DNA of 64,000 nucleotides, from the NCBI GenBank assembly GCA_037501455.1, contig CM074855.1, positions 38,473,001-38,537,000 on the forward strand, given 5' to 3'. The notes below the pieces were generated by a model. The model saw only the letters and a program-made list of their open reading frames with translations, was not told where the DNA came from and made no database searches. Shown here one piece after another: positions 1 to 12,300 of the stretch. Within the stretch, counting starts at the first letter, position 1. Every line of letters starts with the position of its first letter. The DNA comes from Lantana camara (lineage: Eukaryota; Streptophyta; Magnoliopsida; Lamiales; Verbenaceae). The position numbers and the translations under genes are program-made.

Positions 1-1071
1 ACGGCCATTCCCAGCTCCCAGATTCAATCCCGTGCGTCTGTAAGTTTTTGGAAAATTTGGGGGTTGGGAACGGCCGTTCCCAAAATGAACTAGGACAGGA
101 AGGGCCATTCCCGTTACGCAGCAGAGGCAGAAAACAGAGCAGAACAGGGGAGTTTCGAACCAATTCCACAAATCATCAAACAACCAAAATTCAATCCCCA
201 AATGATATAAATCATGCAATACACACTCTAGCATGCTTATAGATCAATAAAATCCCAAAAACCACATTATCCAACCTTTGATCAACAACAATCAACATCT
301 CAAACCCATATATCAACTTATGTTCCACGTTCACAATCTTCATGATAGATGCATCAAATTCAAGCTATAATCATATATTCATGTCTCCAACAACTAAAAC
401 ACAATTCATCAAGCTCAAACCATAACCCTAGTCTCACATAATCAATTCAAGAAATTCGTACAATCACCATCTTTACCTTGAAATGAAAAGAGATGAAAAG
501 AGATGGATGAATATGATGATCAAGCCTCAAAGTTCACAAATTCTCCAAAATATTAGCTTGAATTGATGAAATTCCTTCCTCTCTTGTTTGGGTTTTTGAT
601 AGGTAGAAAAATGGAAGCAAAGGAGCAAATATGATATGTTTGTTTGTATGAAGGAAAATGGGAAGAGATGTATCACGTAATTCTCTAATAAAAGGGATAA
701 AAATGCTTCAATTTGTTATTAAATCCCCCAAGTTCATAAGTCATGCAATTGAGTCCAATCTCATAATAATTGATCACTTTAGTCCAGTGCAAGATTTATG
801 CAATTAAATCCTCAAATTTAAAAGAAATGATCAATTAAGGACATAAAAGAAATTAAATCGTGTTCGGTAATTTAATTCATGTATCAATTGAATTTAACTT
901 ATGCAATAAATATCAATTTGATATGAATTTCATAAAAACACTTGAAAAATAATTTTATAAATTTATGTCATGAATGTAGAATTTGAAGAAATGAACAAGT
1001 TAAAATAAATTCTAACTCTCAAAACTCACACGTGGCGTATTTACCTGAAAGGCCGAAAGCTGGGCGTTGCA
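1..1071 (-). repeat. 3' LTR of element A (partial)
   Basis: Matches 7311-8354 closely by eye, including the shared block after the GGGAACGG palindromes and the same closing GGCGTT(A/G)CA. Only the last 1.07 kb (in plus coordinates) lies in the window. It holds the 20-bp perfect palindrome at 64-83 and an AT-rich tail. The purine tract next to it at 1072 fixes the LTR edge at 1071. Confidence 0.9.
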
Positions 1072-1087
1072 ATCCTTCCCCCCTTAG
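1072..1087 (-). promoter_or_regulatory. Polypurine tract of element A
   Basis: On the minus strand this reads CTAAGGGGGGAAGGAT directly before the 3' LTR, the expected place and composition of the plus-strand DNA primer of an LTR retrotransposon. A similar tract precedes the LTR at 27428. Confidence 0.85.
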
Positions 1088-1099
1088 AAGAATCTGGTC

Positions 1100-1577
1100 C
1101 CCAGATCCACTGATCGGAAGGAAACAACTCTGGATGGAACCAACTCATTTTGTCTTCGGTTTCCCACGTAGCCTCTTCCGTCTTATCACTTCTCCAAAGA
1201 ACCTTAACCATGGGAATCCTCCGGTTTCTTAACTCCTAAAACTTCTTATCCAATATCTTAACCGATTTCTGAATAATGGTTAGATTCGGTTCCATTTTCC
1301 ACTTCTTCAACTTGAAGGATCTCGGTTTCATCGGGGTAATATTTCCTCAGCTGAGATGCGTAAAATACATTGTGAATCCCCGTAAGGCTCGGTGGTAGGT
1401 CCAACCGATAGGCAACTTCTCCAATTCTTTCAAGAATTTTAAAAGGACCTAAATAACGAGGATTAAGCTTACCTCCTCTCCCAATCCGAGTAAATCCTTT
1501 TCGTGGAGACGCTTCAAGAATACCCAGTCTCTAACTCCAAATTCGAGATCCCTTCTGCGACGGTCAGCGTAGCTCAT
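1100..1577 (-). pseudogene. Chromodomain-like C-terminal tail of element A polyprotein (broken)
   Basis: Downstream of the integrase core on the minus strand, split reading frames recover the integrase C-terminal segment, then a stretch with VKVLWRSDKTEEATWE followed by a WFHPELF-like end, which is the characteristic closing region of plant chromovirus polyproteins. Chromodomains of this type are known to direct integration toward heterochromatin. The segment contains several stop codons and at least one frame change, so it is a fossil. The polyprotein end lies immediately before the polypurine tract, as in intact relatives. Confidence 0.75.
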
Positions 1578-2522
1578 TTATCTGTCCTGAGCTGATTTGA
1601 TCCGTTGTTGTATTAGCTGGACTTTCTCAATCATCTCCCTCACGACTTTAGAAGGCTTCTCTAACTTCTCACCCTTCTTAACGCCTCCCTGTTTCGTCCA
1701 TTTCCACTCCTCCAAGTCGAAGAACAACGAAGATCGACATTTTCTACCATAAAGCAGCTCATACGGTGCCATTCCAATAGAGGCTTGAAAACTGTTGTTG
1801 TAAGCAAATTCAATCAAAGGTAGCTGATCATGCCAAGAAGACTGAAAATCCAAAGAGCAAGCTCGAAGTAAGTCCTCGAGATACCTTATTAATCTCTCGG
1901 ACTGACCGTCTATTCGTGGATGAAATGATGTACTGAACTTAAGCTTCGTACCCAACATCTCTTGTAACTCTTGCCACAACTTCGAAGTGAATCGAGGATC
2001 TCTATCTGAAACAATGCTAACCGGAATCCCGTGAAGCCGAACAATCTCCCTGTTATATAGCTCGGATAGCTTACGAATTTTATAAGACATCCGGACCGGC
2101 AGAAAATGTGCAGACTTAGTTAAATGGTCCACAATCACCCAAACACCATCGAACCCACCGTTCACTTTAGGTAACCCGGATACAAAATCTATTGTCACCT
2201 CTTCCCACTTCCACTCGGGAATAGGTAACGGCTGTAGAAGACCTCCAGGTTTCTGATGCTCGGCTTTCACTTTCTGACAAGTGATACAATGCCTCATATA
2301 CTCAGCCACATCTTTCTTCAATCCACGCCACCAATAGTATTGCTTCAAGTCCTTATACATTTTATTTCCTCCAGGGTGGATAGAATAAGCCGATCTGTGA
2401 GCTTCCTCGAGCAACACCCGTGTCAACCCTTCGGGGACAACCACTCGGTTCTTGAAACGAAGAAGACCGGTTTCATCGAATCCGAATGGACATTCCGGAT
2501 CAGCTCTAGCTTTAGCTACCAA
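1578..2522 (-). pseudogene. Integrase of element A (open over 314 codons, detached from the rest of pol)
   Basis: Carries an HHCC zinc finger (H in EEAHRS, H in SIHPGG, then HCITC) over about residues 40-85, and an rve core with catalytic Asp in TIDFVSG, Asp in SDRDPRF and Glu in DGQSER. The C-terminal part continues into the GPY-like region. Length and motif spacing are normal for a gypsy integrase, which would insert the cDNA into host chromatin. It is the best preserved domain of this element, but it is cut off from RNase H upstream by a stop near 2530 and from the chromodomain downstream. The initial Met is internal to the original polyprotein, so it should not be read as an independent gene start. 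Confidence 0.88.
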
Positions 2523-2533
2523 CTTCTGAATTT

Positions 2534-3399
2534 TTAATCATTAGTCTGAGCCTCAAATAATCTGTGCTTCAAATGCGGCTGAATAGAAATATTAGAAACT
2601 CGAGCTCTTATAACAATTGGCTCGATTCCACTACTTTCACCCACTTCTAAATTCGATAAACTAGCCTTCCTACTAAGTGCATCGGTGACCACGTTGGCTT
2701 TGCCGGGATGGTATTTGATAGTGCAATCATAATCTTCTAACAGTTCCATCCAACACCGTTACCTCATATTCAAGTCCTTCTAAGTGAATAAATGCTGAAG
2801 GCTTTTGTGGTTGGGGAAAATCTCAAAAGACACCCCGTATAAATAATGTCTCCACTTTCCAAGTGCAAAGACTACGGTGGCGAGCTCACGATCATGTGTC
2901 AGGTAATTCTTTTCGTTTTATTTTAATTTCTGTTAAGCATAAGCTATCACTTTCCCTTTCTGAGTTAACACACATCCCAAGCCTTCCTTAGAAGCATCCG
3001 TATAAACAGCATACCCTTCTGAACCTTCCGAAAGTGCTAACACCGGAGCAGAGACTAACTTTTCTTTTAAGAAGGTGAAACTCTTCTCACAATTTTCATC
3101 CCAAACGAATTTCACATCTTTCTTTGTTAACCGGGTTAAAGGAGCGGCTATCTTTGAGAAATCCTTCACGAACCTTCAGTAATAACCTGCCAAACCCAAG
3201 AAACTTCTAATCTCCGAAGCATTCTTTGGTTTCTCCCATTTTAAAACCGACTCAATCTTCGAAGGATCGACTTCCAAACCATTACCCAAAATCACATGTC
3301 CCAAGAAAGAAACCCTGTCGATCTAAAATTCACACTTACTAAATTTGACAAATAACTGATGTTCCTTCAAAGTCCTCAATACAAACTGAAGATGTCTCG
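2534..3399 (-). pseudogene. RNase H region of element A (fragmented)
   Basis: Two open pieces belong to the gypsy RNase H: 2933-3169, with the linker after RT and the start of the fold (AVYTDASKEGLGCVLTQ, containing the first catalytic Asp), and 2534-2749, with the end of the domain (YHPGKANVVTDALSRK, the usual RNase H/integrase boundary). The stretch 2750-2932 between them still translates in pieces but has stops. The intact domain would remove the RNA strand during reverse transcription. Between 3170 and 3399 the RT thumb and connection region is present with frame changes. Confidence 0.82.
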
Positions 3400-4077
3400 C
3401 GTGCTCCTCAGCAGACTTAGAGAATACCAAAATATCAACAATAAAAATTACCATAAACTTATCTAGAAAAGGTCAAAAAATTCTGTGCATCATATCCGTA
3501 AATGCTGCAGGAGCATTTGTTAATCCAGAAAAGGTCGAAAAATTATGTGCATCATATCCATAAAAGCTGCAGGAGCATTTGTTAATCCATACGGCATCAC
3601 CACGAACTCATAATGCCTGTACCGATTATTAAATCCTGTCTTTGGAATATCCTCTGCTCGGATCCGCAGCTGGTAGTATCCCTGTCTCAAATCAAGTTTC
3701 GAGTAAGCTTTAGACCCCTGAAGTATATCAAATAATTCCTCAATATGTGGGAGGGGATACTTGTTCTTGATCGTCATCCTGTTCAAGTCCCTATAATCAA
3801 TACACATTCTCAAAGTTATGTCCTTCTTCTTTACGAACAAAACCGATGCACCCCAGGGAGAAGAACTCGGTCTAATGTACCCAATCTCCAACAACGCATC
3901 AAGTTGAGTCTTCAACTCTTTCAACTCGACCGGAGCCATGCGACACGGAGTCTTGGAGTATGGCTCTGCATTAGGGTACAAATCAATCACAAACTCAATT
4001 TCCCGATCTGGAGGTAAAGAATCCAACTTCTCAGGAAAGACCTCGGGAAGTTCCTTCACTACTTCAGTTTCTTCCAA
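3400..4077 (-). pseudogene. Reverse transcriptase of element A (inactive)
   Basis: Residues of the open frame 3520-4077 match a gypsy RT: the [15 protein letters not shown] entry region, [39 protein letters not shown], the first catalytic Asp in [11 protein letters not shown], and [14 protein letters not shown]. It is broken just before the active-site turret by a 62-bp tandem duplication (3465-3526 and 3527-3588). Beyond it, at about 3425-3455, the expected F/Y-I-D-D motif reads F-I-V-D, so a catalytic Asp is lost. 62 is not a multiple of 3, so the duplication also shifts the frame. There are two independent reasons to call it dead. Confidence 0.88.
3465..3588. repeat. 62-bp tandem duplication inside RT of element A
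   Basis: Copy 1 is 3465-3526 and copy 2 is 3527-3588, both starting AGAAAAGGTC and sharing the block with GCTGCAGGAGCATTTGTTAA. They differ at a few bases. The unit length is not a multiple of three. Confidence 0.9.
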
Positions 4078-4134
4078 TTTAATCTGATCTTTGGGCTTGT
4101 TGAGAATATAAGCAATGACACCCGTAGCCCCCTC

Positions 4135-4640
4135 TCAGACCAATTTCTGAGCTTCTGTAAAAGGAAGTAAAGGTACCATTTTAGAACTCCAAACCACAGT
4201 TAAATCTGATCCCAACTGAACTCTCTTTACCCTGCAAGTCATCGGCATCTCAATGAAGTCTGTCAGGAAAACTTGACCCTCAATACTCACCAGAACCTCT
4301 CTGAACACCCGATCAGTCTCTATACTACCACCGAACGGAGAACTAACCACATACATGCAAGAGAGCGAGTAACAGATAAAGGCAAAGAAACAGATATATC
4401 ACTCGACAAAAAGGAGTGTGTAGCTCCCGGATCAAATAAAGTATGAATGTTCGTGCCATGTATGCAAATGGTACCTTCAACTACAGCAGCTGCATCAATA
4501 TCAGCATCCTGCTCCTCTCCGTCCAGCGCATAAGCACGAGCTCTAATCAGTGGTCTCTGACCCCCGGCAGGCTGACCTCGGCGATCTGGACAAGTATCTA
4601 CCATGTGCTCGGCACTCCCGCAAATCAGACATAGACCCAA
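4135..4640 (-). pseudogene. Gag zinc knuckle and aspartic protease of element A (broken)
   Basis: The frame 4320-4640 opens with a CCHC zinc knuckle (C-L-I-C, then H, then C in CLICGSAEHMVDTCP) that would bind genomic RNA. It continues into the pepsin-like protease, where the catalytic D-[ST]-G-A motif reads DPGATHSFLS; the Thr/Ser to Pro change at the active site is expected to abolish activity. The protease then continues in another frame at 4135-4356 (VFLTDFIEMPM region), showing a frameshift. In an intact element this protease separates Gag from Pol. Confidence 0.85.
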
Positions 4641-5632
4641 ACGCCTCCTACAGTTATCAAAGGTATGTGTAGGCTACCCACAGAAAGTACATTTGGGCCT
4701 CTTGGGTGGTGGTGGCAAAGCAGGCACCGGAGGAGCTCTAAACACGGGTCCCGTAGGTCGGGGCTTCTTCCCAGGGCCCTTAGAAGGTGGTGGTGGAGAA
4801 GAATAAGTCATAGACCTCTTGCCCGAACTAGAGCCGGAACCAGAACCTCTAAAACCTGATCAGGAACCTGAACCCGAACCTGAGCAATAGGTAGACCGTC
4901 GCGCATTCACCGAATCCTCAACTTTCAAAGCCTTTATAGTAGCCTTCAACCAGGTGTTAGTGTTAACCGCCTCAATCGCTGTTGGATATCCGGCCTAAGG
5001 CCCTGAACAAACTGCATCGCCTTATGGAAGTTATCACTAGCTATATTAGGTGCATAGCGAGATAATCTCTCAAACTCGGCGAAATACTCCGAAACAGACC
5101 TGCTTCCCTACTTTAGCTAGGTAAAATCCTTTAATCTTCGGGTGCGAGAAGACGGAGGAATGAACTTGTTCTTGAACTCCCGGGTGAAAACCTCCCAATT
5201 AACTTCGTCACAGGCAGCATCTAGCACAATCCTAGCACTCTCCAACCAAGAGTATGCCTCACCCTGAATCAAAGAAATAGTACATCGGGCCTTCTCTTGG
5301 GACTCGCAAGGAGTGAGCTCCCAAATCCGTTCAACCTCTTTTAACCACTGTTCGGCCTGAATATCGTTGCCCTTGAAAAACTTCGGCGGGTGCTGATTCT
5401 GGAACTCCCTAAATACAGCTGAAATCTGAGCCCCCAGTTGTGGTGGTGGAACCGGTGGTGCTGGAGGAACATACTCCCTGACCCTCTGATCAATAAGGCC
5501 AACCATTGCATTCATGAAGTCCTATGGCTAAGCCTGAGGAGGTGGAGGAGGGGGTGGTGATCTGTCACGGCGATGATGATGATGATGTCGATGTCCCGGA
5601 GAACGATCACGGTGATGTCTATCACGAACCAT
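4641..5632 (-). pseudogene. Gag of element A (several premature stops)
   Basis: The likely original start is the ATG at 5632-5630, followed by an Arg/His-rich then proline-rich N-terminus. The capsid-like retrotransposon gag domain is readable at 5117-5515 (PPKFFKGNDIQAEQWLKEVERIW, GEAYSWLES, FTREFKNKFIPPS) and continues past the stops (SEYFAEFERLSRYAP). Stops at 5528-5530, 5522-5524, 5117-5119 and 5108-5110 all read TAG where the family has Gln (CAG). Downstream the frame decays into a glycine- and arginine-rich linker. Gag would form the cytoplasmic virus-like particle. Confidence 0.85.
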
Positions 5633-5873
5633 CCTGAAATCAAGACACTAGTATGCATGTTCATTTAGTAGGTGCAAATGTGTGCAATTAAATCTCAAGT
5701 GGTACATAAATCATATAATTCAAGGAATTCAAATTCTTCACATAAATCAAAGAAGTCACATAGGTTCAAATAATTCAAGTAACGATGCAAGACTCTCAAG
5801 TTGACAATTAATTCCTATGCCGTGCGACCTAGACTCGTAAGACACGACACTAGAGACCCGGTTTTGCAACCGG

Positions 5874-5885
5874 GCTCTGATAACA
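5874..5885 (-). promoter_or_regulatory. Primer binding site (iMet tRNA) of element A
   Basis: On the minus strand it reads TGTTATCAGAGC, one mismatch from the plant initiator-Met PBS TGGTATCAGAGC. It lies 8 bases inside the 5' LTR edge at 5894. Confidence 0.85.
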
Positions 5886-5893
5886 CCTTAGGA

Positions 5894-8354
5894 TGTAGCA
5901 CCCGGAACGCTAGGTACCACATCCCCCGCACTATAGTTCAATTCACATATGAAACGGACAATCCATACATGACCCAAAGCTATAGCGAACAGGAGACAAT
6001 ATAAAAACGACAATAGCTAGGCGGGACTAACCCCAAACCAAACAATCAATCCATAATGGTAAAAGCGGAAGCATAATATTTCATTAACAATACCAAGTAT
6101 CCAAAAGTATGTTATCTTCTAAATACATATCAATACATTGTCATCTCGAAAGTTCCATAAAAATACTAATACTCTACAGGCATCAACAATATATATCAAT
6201 ATCATGAAAGTAATAACATGAGGTGTAGTGCCCTAGACCCAAATTAAAAACAGGACTCGACTCTAATTCCCGCCTAGCACTCACCTGCAAAATCTGAAAG
6301 GTTAAGGCATTAGTCTACAAAAGACTAAGACGGGTTTAAATAAATATAAGCACACATACATGCAAGTTATAATCTCGGGTAATGTTTTTATAAAATAACA
6401 ATACAATTCAAGAAATAAGATATAAGATCGCCCGAGGTTACAACTATCAAGTTTAATATTTAATTCAGTTTCAGTCAATCCGTAGCCCGGCGAGTGAGGG
6501 TAATTCTCCAACCTTACTCCAACTATGTACAATAATTGGGTTATCAATATTTTCGGTGATCAAGCACATAATTATAATGCAATACATTCAGTAGCAGTTT
6601 CAGTCCCTTCTTCCTCCGGGTGATGATGGGTTTGCAAGGCCCAACCATCCAGTCAGTGTGAGCAGAGGGTACATGAATCCCTAAGCCCGGAACTCCTTCC
6701 TCAACTAATCTCCTAGTGGATTCAGGGGTCATCCCAAAATGGTGAGGATAGCACTAGAGTTACCCGTCATCCAATGCTTTCCCGGTTGGCTCAAGGCACT
6801 ACCCTCGGGCCCACAGCGCAATACAGTATACTCACCAAAATACGGTCAATTCGGTACAGTGGACGCGGTGAAGTTCGAAATCATTTGAGATTTATGGAAA
6901 TTTATAGATATATTTGTACATTTTGGCCGAAATCCACATAAGGTTTGTAAAGGTTCTATAAATATAGAAATTAAACCTCACCTGTATGAACAAAAGAAAC
7001 AAGGATACAGCTCAAGGGCCCGCTCCTCGTCACCAGGAAGCTGGTCTGTCCAAGAAAGACAATTGTCCGTGAGACACGACTCAAATGTACCAATTAGGAT
7101 GAACGGCTTAATCATGAACAATATGATGTGCATTGATAATTATGGAATGCTATGATCATCTTCTTGCATAAAACGATCACATAACAACACGTATCGATCA
7201 ATTAAAGGTTAAGGGAAAAGAATTGAAATTCTCAAATTTATGCAGAAAGTTTCTGCCATGATCAGAGACTTGGGAACGGTCGTTCCGGCCTACAGTTCAA
7301 AGTGGGAACGGCCGTTTCCAGCTCCGCGATTCAATCCCGTGCATCTATAAGTTTTTGGAAAATTTGGGGGTTGGGAACGGCTGTTCCCAGAATGAACTGG
7401 GACGGGAAGGGTCGTTCCCGTTACGCAGAGCAGAATAGGGGAGTTTCGAACCAATTCCACAAATCATCAAACAACCATAATTCAATCTCCAAATGATATA
7501 AATCATGCAATACACACTCTATCATGCTTATAGATCAATAAAATCCATTAAAAACACATTATCCAAACTTTGATCTATAAGAATCAACATCTCAAACCCA
7601 TATATCAACTTATGCTCCAAGTTCATAATCTTCATGATAGATGCGTCAAATTCAAGCTATAATCATATATTTATGTCTCCAACAATTAAAACACAATTCA
7701 ACAAGCTCAAACCATAACCCTAGTCTCACATAATCAATTCAAGAAATTCATACAATCGCCATCTTTACCTTGAAATGAAAAGAGATGGATGAATATGATG
7801 ATCAAGCCTCAAAGTTCACAAATTCTCCAAAATATTAGCTTGAATTGATGAAATTCCTTCCTCTCTTTTTGGGGTTTTTGATCAGTAGAAAAATGGAAGC
7901 AAAGGAGCAAATATGATATGTTTGTATGTATGAAGTAAAATAGGAAGAGATGCATCACGTAATGCTGCAATAAAAGGGATAAAAATGCTCCAATTTGCTA
8001 TTAAATCCCCCAAGTTCATAATTCATGCAATTGAGTCCAATCTCATAATAATTGATCAATTTGGTCCAGTGCAAGATTCATGCAATTAAATCTTCCAATT
8101 TAAAAGAAATGATCAATTAAGGACATATAAGAAATTAAATCACGTTCGGTAATTTAATTCACGTATCAATTGAATTCAACTTATGCAATAAATATCAATT
8201 TGATATGAATTTCATAAAAACACTTGAAATATAATTTTATAAAATTATGTCATGAATGTAGAATTTGAAGAAATGAACAAGTTAAAACAAATTCTAACTC
8301 TCAAAACTCACACGTAGCGTATTTACCTGAAAGGCCGAAAGCTAAGGCGTTACA
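5894..8354 (-). repeat. 5' LTR of element A
   Basis: Bounded by TGTAGCACCC (plus strand) and GGCGTTACA, giving TG..CA ends on both strands; 2461 bp. It contains the inverted repeat GCTAGGCGGGA (6016-6026) / TCCCGCCTAGC (6268-6278), a set of GGGAACGG-type palindromes at 7272-7421, and an AT-rich tail. It is the same family as the solo LTR 19916-22444, which is in the opposite orientation. There is no coding capacity; open frames within it are incidental. Confidence 0.9.
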
Positions 8355-8986
8355 GATATTTTGATTTTGAAATGGGATAGGATCTTTTTTTTATACTTTC
8401 ATCGGATATGAATATGAATATGAATATGTACAAGTTTGATTCGAAAATGGCTTTGGTATGCAAAACCCTACTCTGGTTCATAATCTTTTGTTTAATATGT
8501 GATTTACTCTATACGTATATGTGAGTAGGTGTGCATTAGCCCCCTCACTCAGTCGGTGGACTGACCCTCTCCTTTTAACTTTTCAGTTGCAGGTTATGGT
8601 TCGTGCTAGGCGGAGTCATGAGTCGGTCAAGTTTCTAGTCGCCTTGTTAGAGTTGCATTTCTTGTTGTATTCGGTCACACTTATGTATATGATTTGCATA
8701 TGTTAAACGAATTTTGTATGAAATTATGAATTCTTGTTGTTATATATTTCGGGACAGGCTTCTAGGGATAGTTGAACCCGTACTTGTTGATTTATATTTC
8801 TTGGATTCCGTATGTATGCTTCCGCTTTGTTGTTGTCTTCGCGAGCTCAGGTCCAGTTTTAGCTCCGCCTGGCTTAGTGTGTGCGTAGGTCCCCGTTCGC
8901 TTAGCCCTGGGCTCATGTATATATTTCATATGTGGGTTTGGGACTAGGTGCGGGGAATGTGGTGGCTCGCCGCTCCGGGCGCTACA
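8355..8986 (+). repeat. 3' portion of a LARD-family LTR, cut by element A
   Basis: Corresponds to the last 630 bp or so of the solo LTR 47257-51240: the same order of 'CCCCCTCACTC..GACTGACC', TTGCAGGTT, GCTAGGCGG (8605-8613), a TTCCGCTTTGTTG block, and the closing GTGCGGGGAATGTGG..CGCTACA. It ends at 8986, where the gag sequence of the older host element begins. The rest lies left of the window, beyond the inserted element A. Confidence 0.85.
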
Positions 8987-9398
8987 TCTCGCTAGAGACA
9001 TGATCTTATCTTTCAGTACAAAACATTTCTCTATCGGGTGGCTAATGGCTTGATGATATTTGCAGTACTTCGGGTCGTTCACTTTTCCACTCTCCTCGGG
9101 GCGTTTTGGCTAGGTAGTTCTATCAATTTTTTTGCCAATAGTTTATCAAAAATGTGTGAGACGTCTAAGTCTGGAAATGGGTACTCCTTTTCTTGCATCT
9201 CCTTCAGAGTAAGTCGACATCTTTCATCCTATGCTGGTTGACCTCCTACTTTGCTCTCAACTTTCTTTTCCTTAGAGGGGATTTTAACAGGTGTAGCCTT
9301 CACTGCCATGGACTTCTTTGCAAAAGGTTTGACGAACTTTTCACTTCTCCGAACATCCTTTTTATCCTTTCTTTGATTTTTAGTCGGAAAGTTAGTAC
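8987..9398 (-). pseudogene. Gag C-terminal part of the host gypsy element (piece 3)
   Basis: The minus strand reads a lysine-rich linker (9229-9426, of which the part right of 9398 is LTR) followed, after a stop and frame change, by the segment KYPFPDL-like to DPKYCKYHQAISHPIEKCFVLKD, a C-x2-H..H-x4-C zinc-binding-like stretch typical of a common plant gypsy Gag. It continues the Gag interrupted at 19627 by the LARD; the 5 bp AGTAC at 9394-9398 are the target duplication. On the other side it is cut at 8987 by an LTR. The Gag would package element RNA. Confidence 0.8.
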
Positions 9399-12300
9399 TG
9401 TAGCACCCCAAGCGGTGGGGCACCACACCCCCGCACTATGACCCGACACGTGTATGAAATGGAAAGTCCGCACACGCACCAAGTCACAGCGAACGGGTGA
9501 CAAACAAAAACCAACCTAAGCTAGGCGGTACCTAAACCCTGTACAAGCGCAAATATGCAAGACCTGAATGCGGAAGCAATACAAAATATGAATTCTCAAA
9601 AACCTTAATCAGCAATCATAATTCATATATTTCAAAAAGTAACTCAACATCAACTAAACGGGTTCAACTGTCCTAGAAACCTGACCCGATCAAACATATA
9701 ATCAAAACGGGTTCATCTAAACCGAGCACCTGTCCCGAAATTCATACATCCAAATCATAAGTACCAACCTGCATAATATATACATATCATATACATAGTT
9801 TCCTTCACAAACAAAACAAGGTATTTAACAAATCAAACCGACCGACACAGACTCGACAGACCCGACTCAAAGCCGCCTAGCTCAAACCTGCAAGAACTAA
9901 AAAGTGGAAAAGAAGGGGGAGGGTCAGTCTCTAGAAGACTGAGCGAGCAGGAGCGATAAATATATATAAAAAACATGCACATGCAAGTCATAAATCCCGA
10001 GCAAGGTTTTATTCAAAGGTAGTTCCCACGAAGGGCAAGAAAATAACTAAGCAGTGCTCGGACTTTACAACTAATTCATATTAAATTCATTAAGTTCATA
10101 AATCATACATAATCAATAAGGCTAGGCGAGTAAGCGTGCACAATCTCCAACCAAACTCCGACCGTGTACGACAAATATCATTAATTCCTTAAATAGGTGG
10201 TCATGCAATATATCATAATACACATAAATCATATATCATAACATAAAACATAGTCGTTTGGGCAATCCGTGTCCCGGCCTTCCCGCACGGTGCATATCAA
10301 TCATAACATACTCATAATCATAAAATAAGTTCCAACCTTCTTCCTCCGGGTGGTGGACGGGTTAGCAAGACCCGACCACCTCATACATAGGCCAATGGGG
10401 TTTCATGACTCCCCCAAGGGCACTCAGCTCCCATTCCCCGCTAAACTTCCTAGCGAGGGCCGGTATCACCGTACATAAGGTGGGACTATTACAAGGGATC
10501 ACCGTCGGCCCTTGCCTCCCCGGATAGCCACTTGCACTAAGTCCCTGGGCCCGTGAACATATCATACATGCATAATCTTGCCAAAACATTTCAATTCATA
10601 AGAACATAACATATTTCATAATTCATTTGAAAAGGGTTTACTCTATCAAAGTTTACTCGATGACTCTATTTTAAAATCAACATATATATATATATATATT
10701 TAAGGTTTTGGCCAAAGCTTCTCACATAAGGTTGTAGGGTTTAATATGTAACTAAAACGAAAACACCCTCACCTGGCACCAAACGAAGCCAAACCAAAAG
10801 CAAATGGTCCACCCCGGAACTTGCACGACCACAAGTCACCATCCCGGGTGCACCTATACCAACTGATCACACAAAACACAGTAAACTCAGACTCAGACTC
10901 AGACAACCATATAAAGACGCACGGCACATGCTCAAGTACTTAAGAAATGCAATCACATAAGCCAAGTTCATAATCATACTAATTACTTGTAAAATAAAAT
11001 ATCGCATAGCTCAACATATTCACAAAGTAGATCAAGAGATGTTCTTATACACAATCAATTCAAATAGACAAAATGGAAGGCAATGCATATCACATTATTT
11101 CATATAAATTCATATATCAAATGACTAATTTATATTCATACGAATAACTTATTTCTTAAGTGCAAAAGCTCTAATTGAATCATATAAGTTTCATACAATT
11201 CATATATCGCATAATAGGTTTATTTTAAATTAAGCAATTAAACCTAAATTACAAAGTTTCAAATTAAATCACCCAAGACATACTAATTCAATTCTGACTA
11301 AATCATAAATTGCATAACAAATTCTTATATCATATAATAAATTCCAATTCAAGTCATATTTCACATTTTACACAAAATCCACATATTACAAGACCAATTG
11401 AATCGTATAATAGCATGTGACGAATTCATTTAAACCTACGGGGTTACATCCCAAATTCCGACTAAGCCATTTAATCATTCAAAGTTCATACAATTCATAC
11501 ATTGCATAATAGATTCAAATTCAATTTAGGTAATTAAACGTTAATTGCAAAAATCTAAAATTTAATTATTCAAGGCATAATAAATCAACTTTTACTTCAT
11601 CAAAATTAGCATAATCGTTTTCAAATGATAAGGTTCAATTAATTCAAGTTATACAAATTTACATTTTCTAAAATTACATAAACACCCCTTCTACAAGGGC
11701 TATATTACATTTAATGGCATGAAACGAAACTATTATCAACAACAATCATGAAATCATACATTCATCATTCATTAAATATTTTCAAATACCATACAATGCA
11801 TATTCATTAATTTAACGAGCATACAAGAGCGAATTACATTTTAAAACAATTAACAACTAATATAATTCAACATAACGGGGTTCAATTCACCATTCAAAGC
11901 ATCAATACATATCACATTTCATTTAATACATGATTGCATATCCATTGGCATACATATTGATCGAAAAATACAACAATACACAATTTATTGCAATTAAAAC
12001 AATTAATTCCAAATATTCAAATTATACAAATTAAATCACAATAAATCAACCGGGCATCCGATTGACGAACGGAAAGTGGCGTTGAACTCACCACAACGAG
12101 AGGAACTTGCTGTCCGAAGGGCGTCGGAACGCCGCCACCGGAACTAGCCGAACCGCCACGTACAGCCGCCGGACCACCACCTCCGGTGGTCGGAAAATTC
12201 CCCGGAGTTTATGCGCCTCGGCCTACTCGATAAAAGCCCTCAACCAATTTCAGAAAATACCAAGCACACCGGATTTCGTTGATGAAAAATCGAACTAAAT

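Larger units (their letters stand above)
1..8354 (-). mobile_element. Chromovirus-type Ty3/gypsy retrotransposon, left LTR truncated by window edge
   Basis: Element A reads on the minus strand: right (5') LTR 5894-8354, PBS 5874-5885, gag, zinc knuckle/protease, RT, RNase H, integrase, chromodomain-like tail, PPT and left (3') LTR, which runs off the window at base 1. The domain order protease-RT-RNase H-integrase is that of Ty3/gypsy, and the C-terminal chromodomain-like stretch plus LTRs of about 2.46 kb suggest a Tekay/Del-like chromovirus. Every coding domain carries stops, frameshifts or lost active-site residues, so it is not autonomous now. It was inserted into another LTR whose tail follows at 8355; the right flank is GATAT, and the matching left target duplication lies outside the window. 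Lineage assignment is inferred from layout, not from an alignment. Confidence 0.9.
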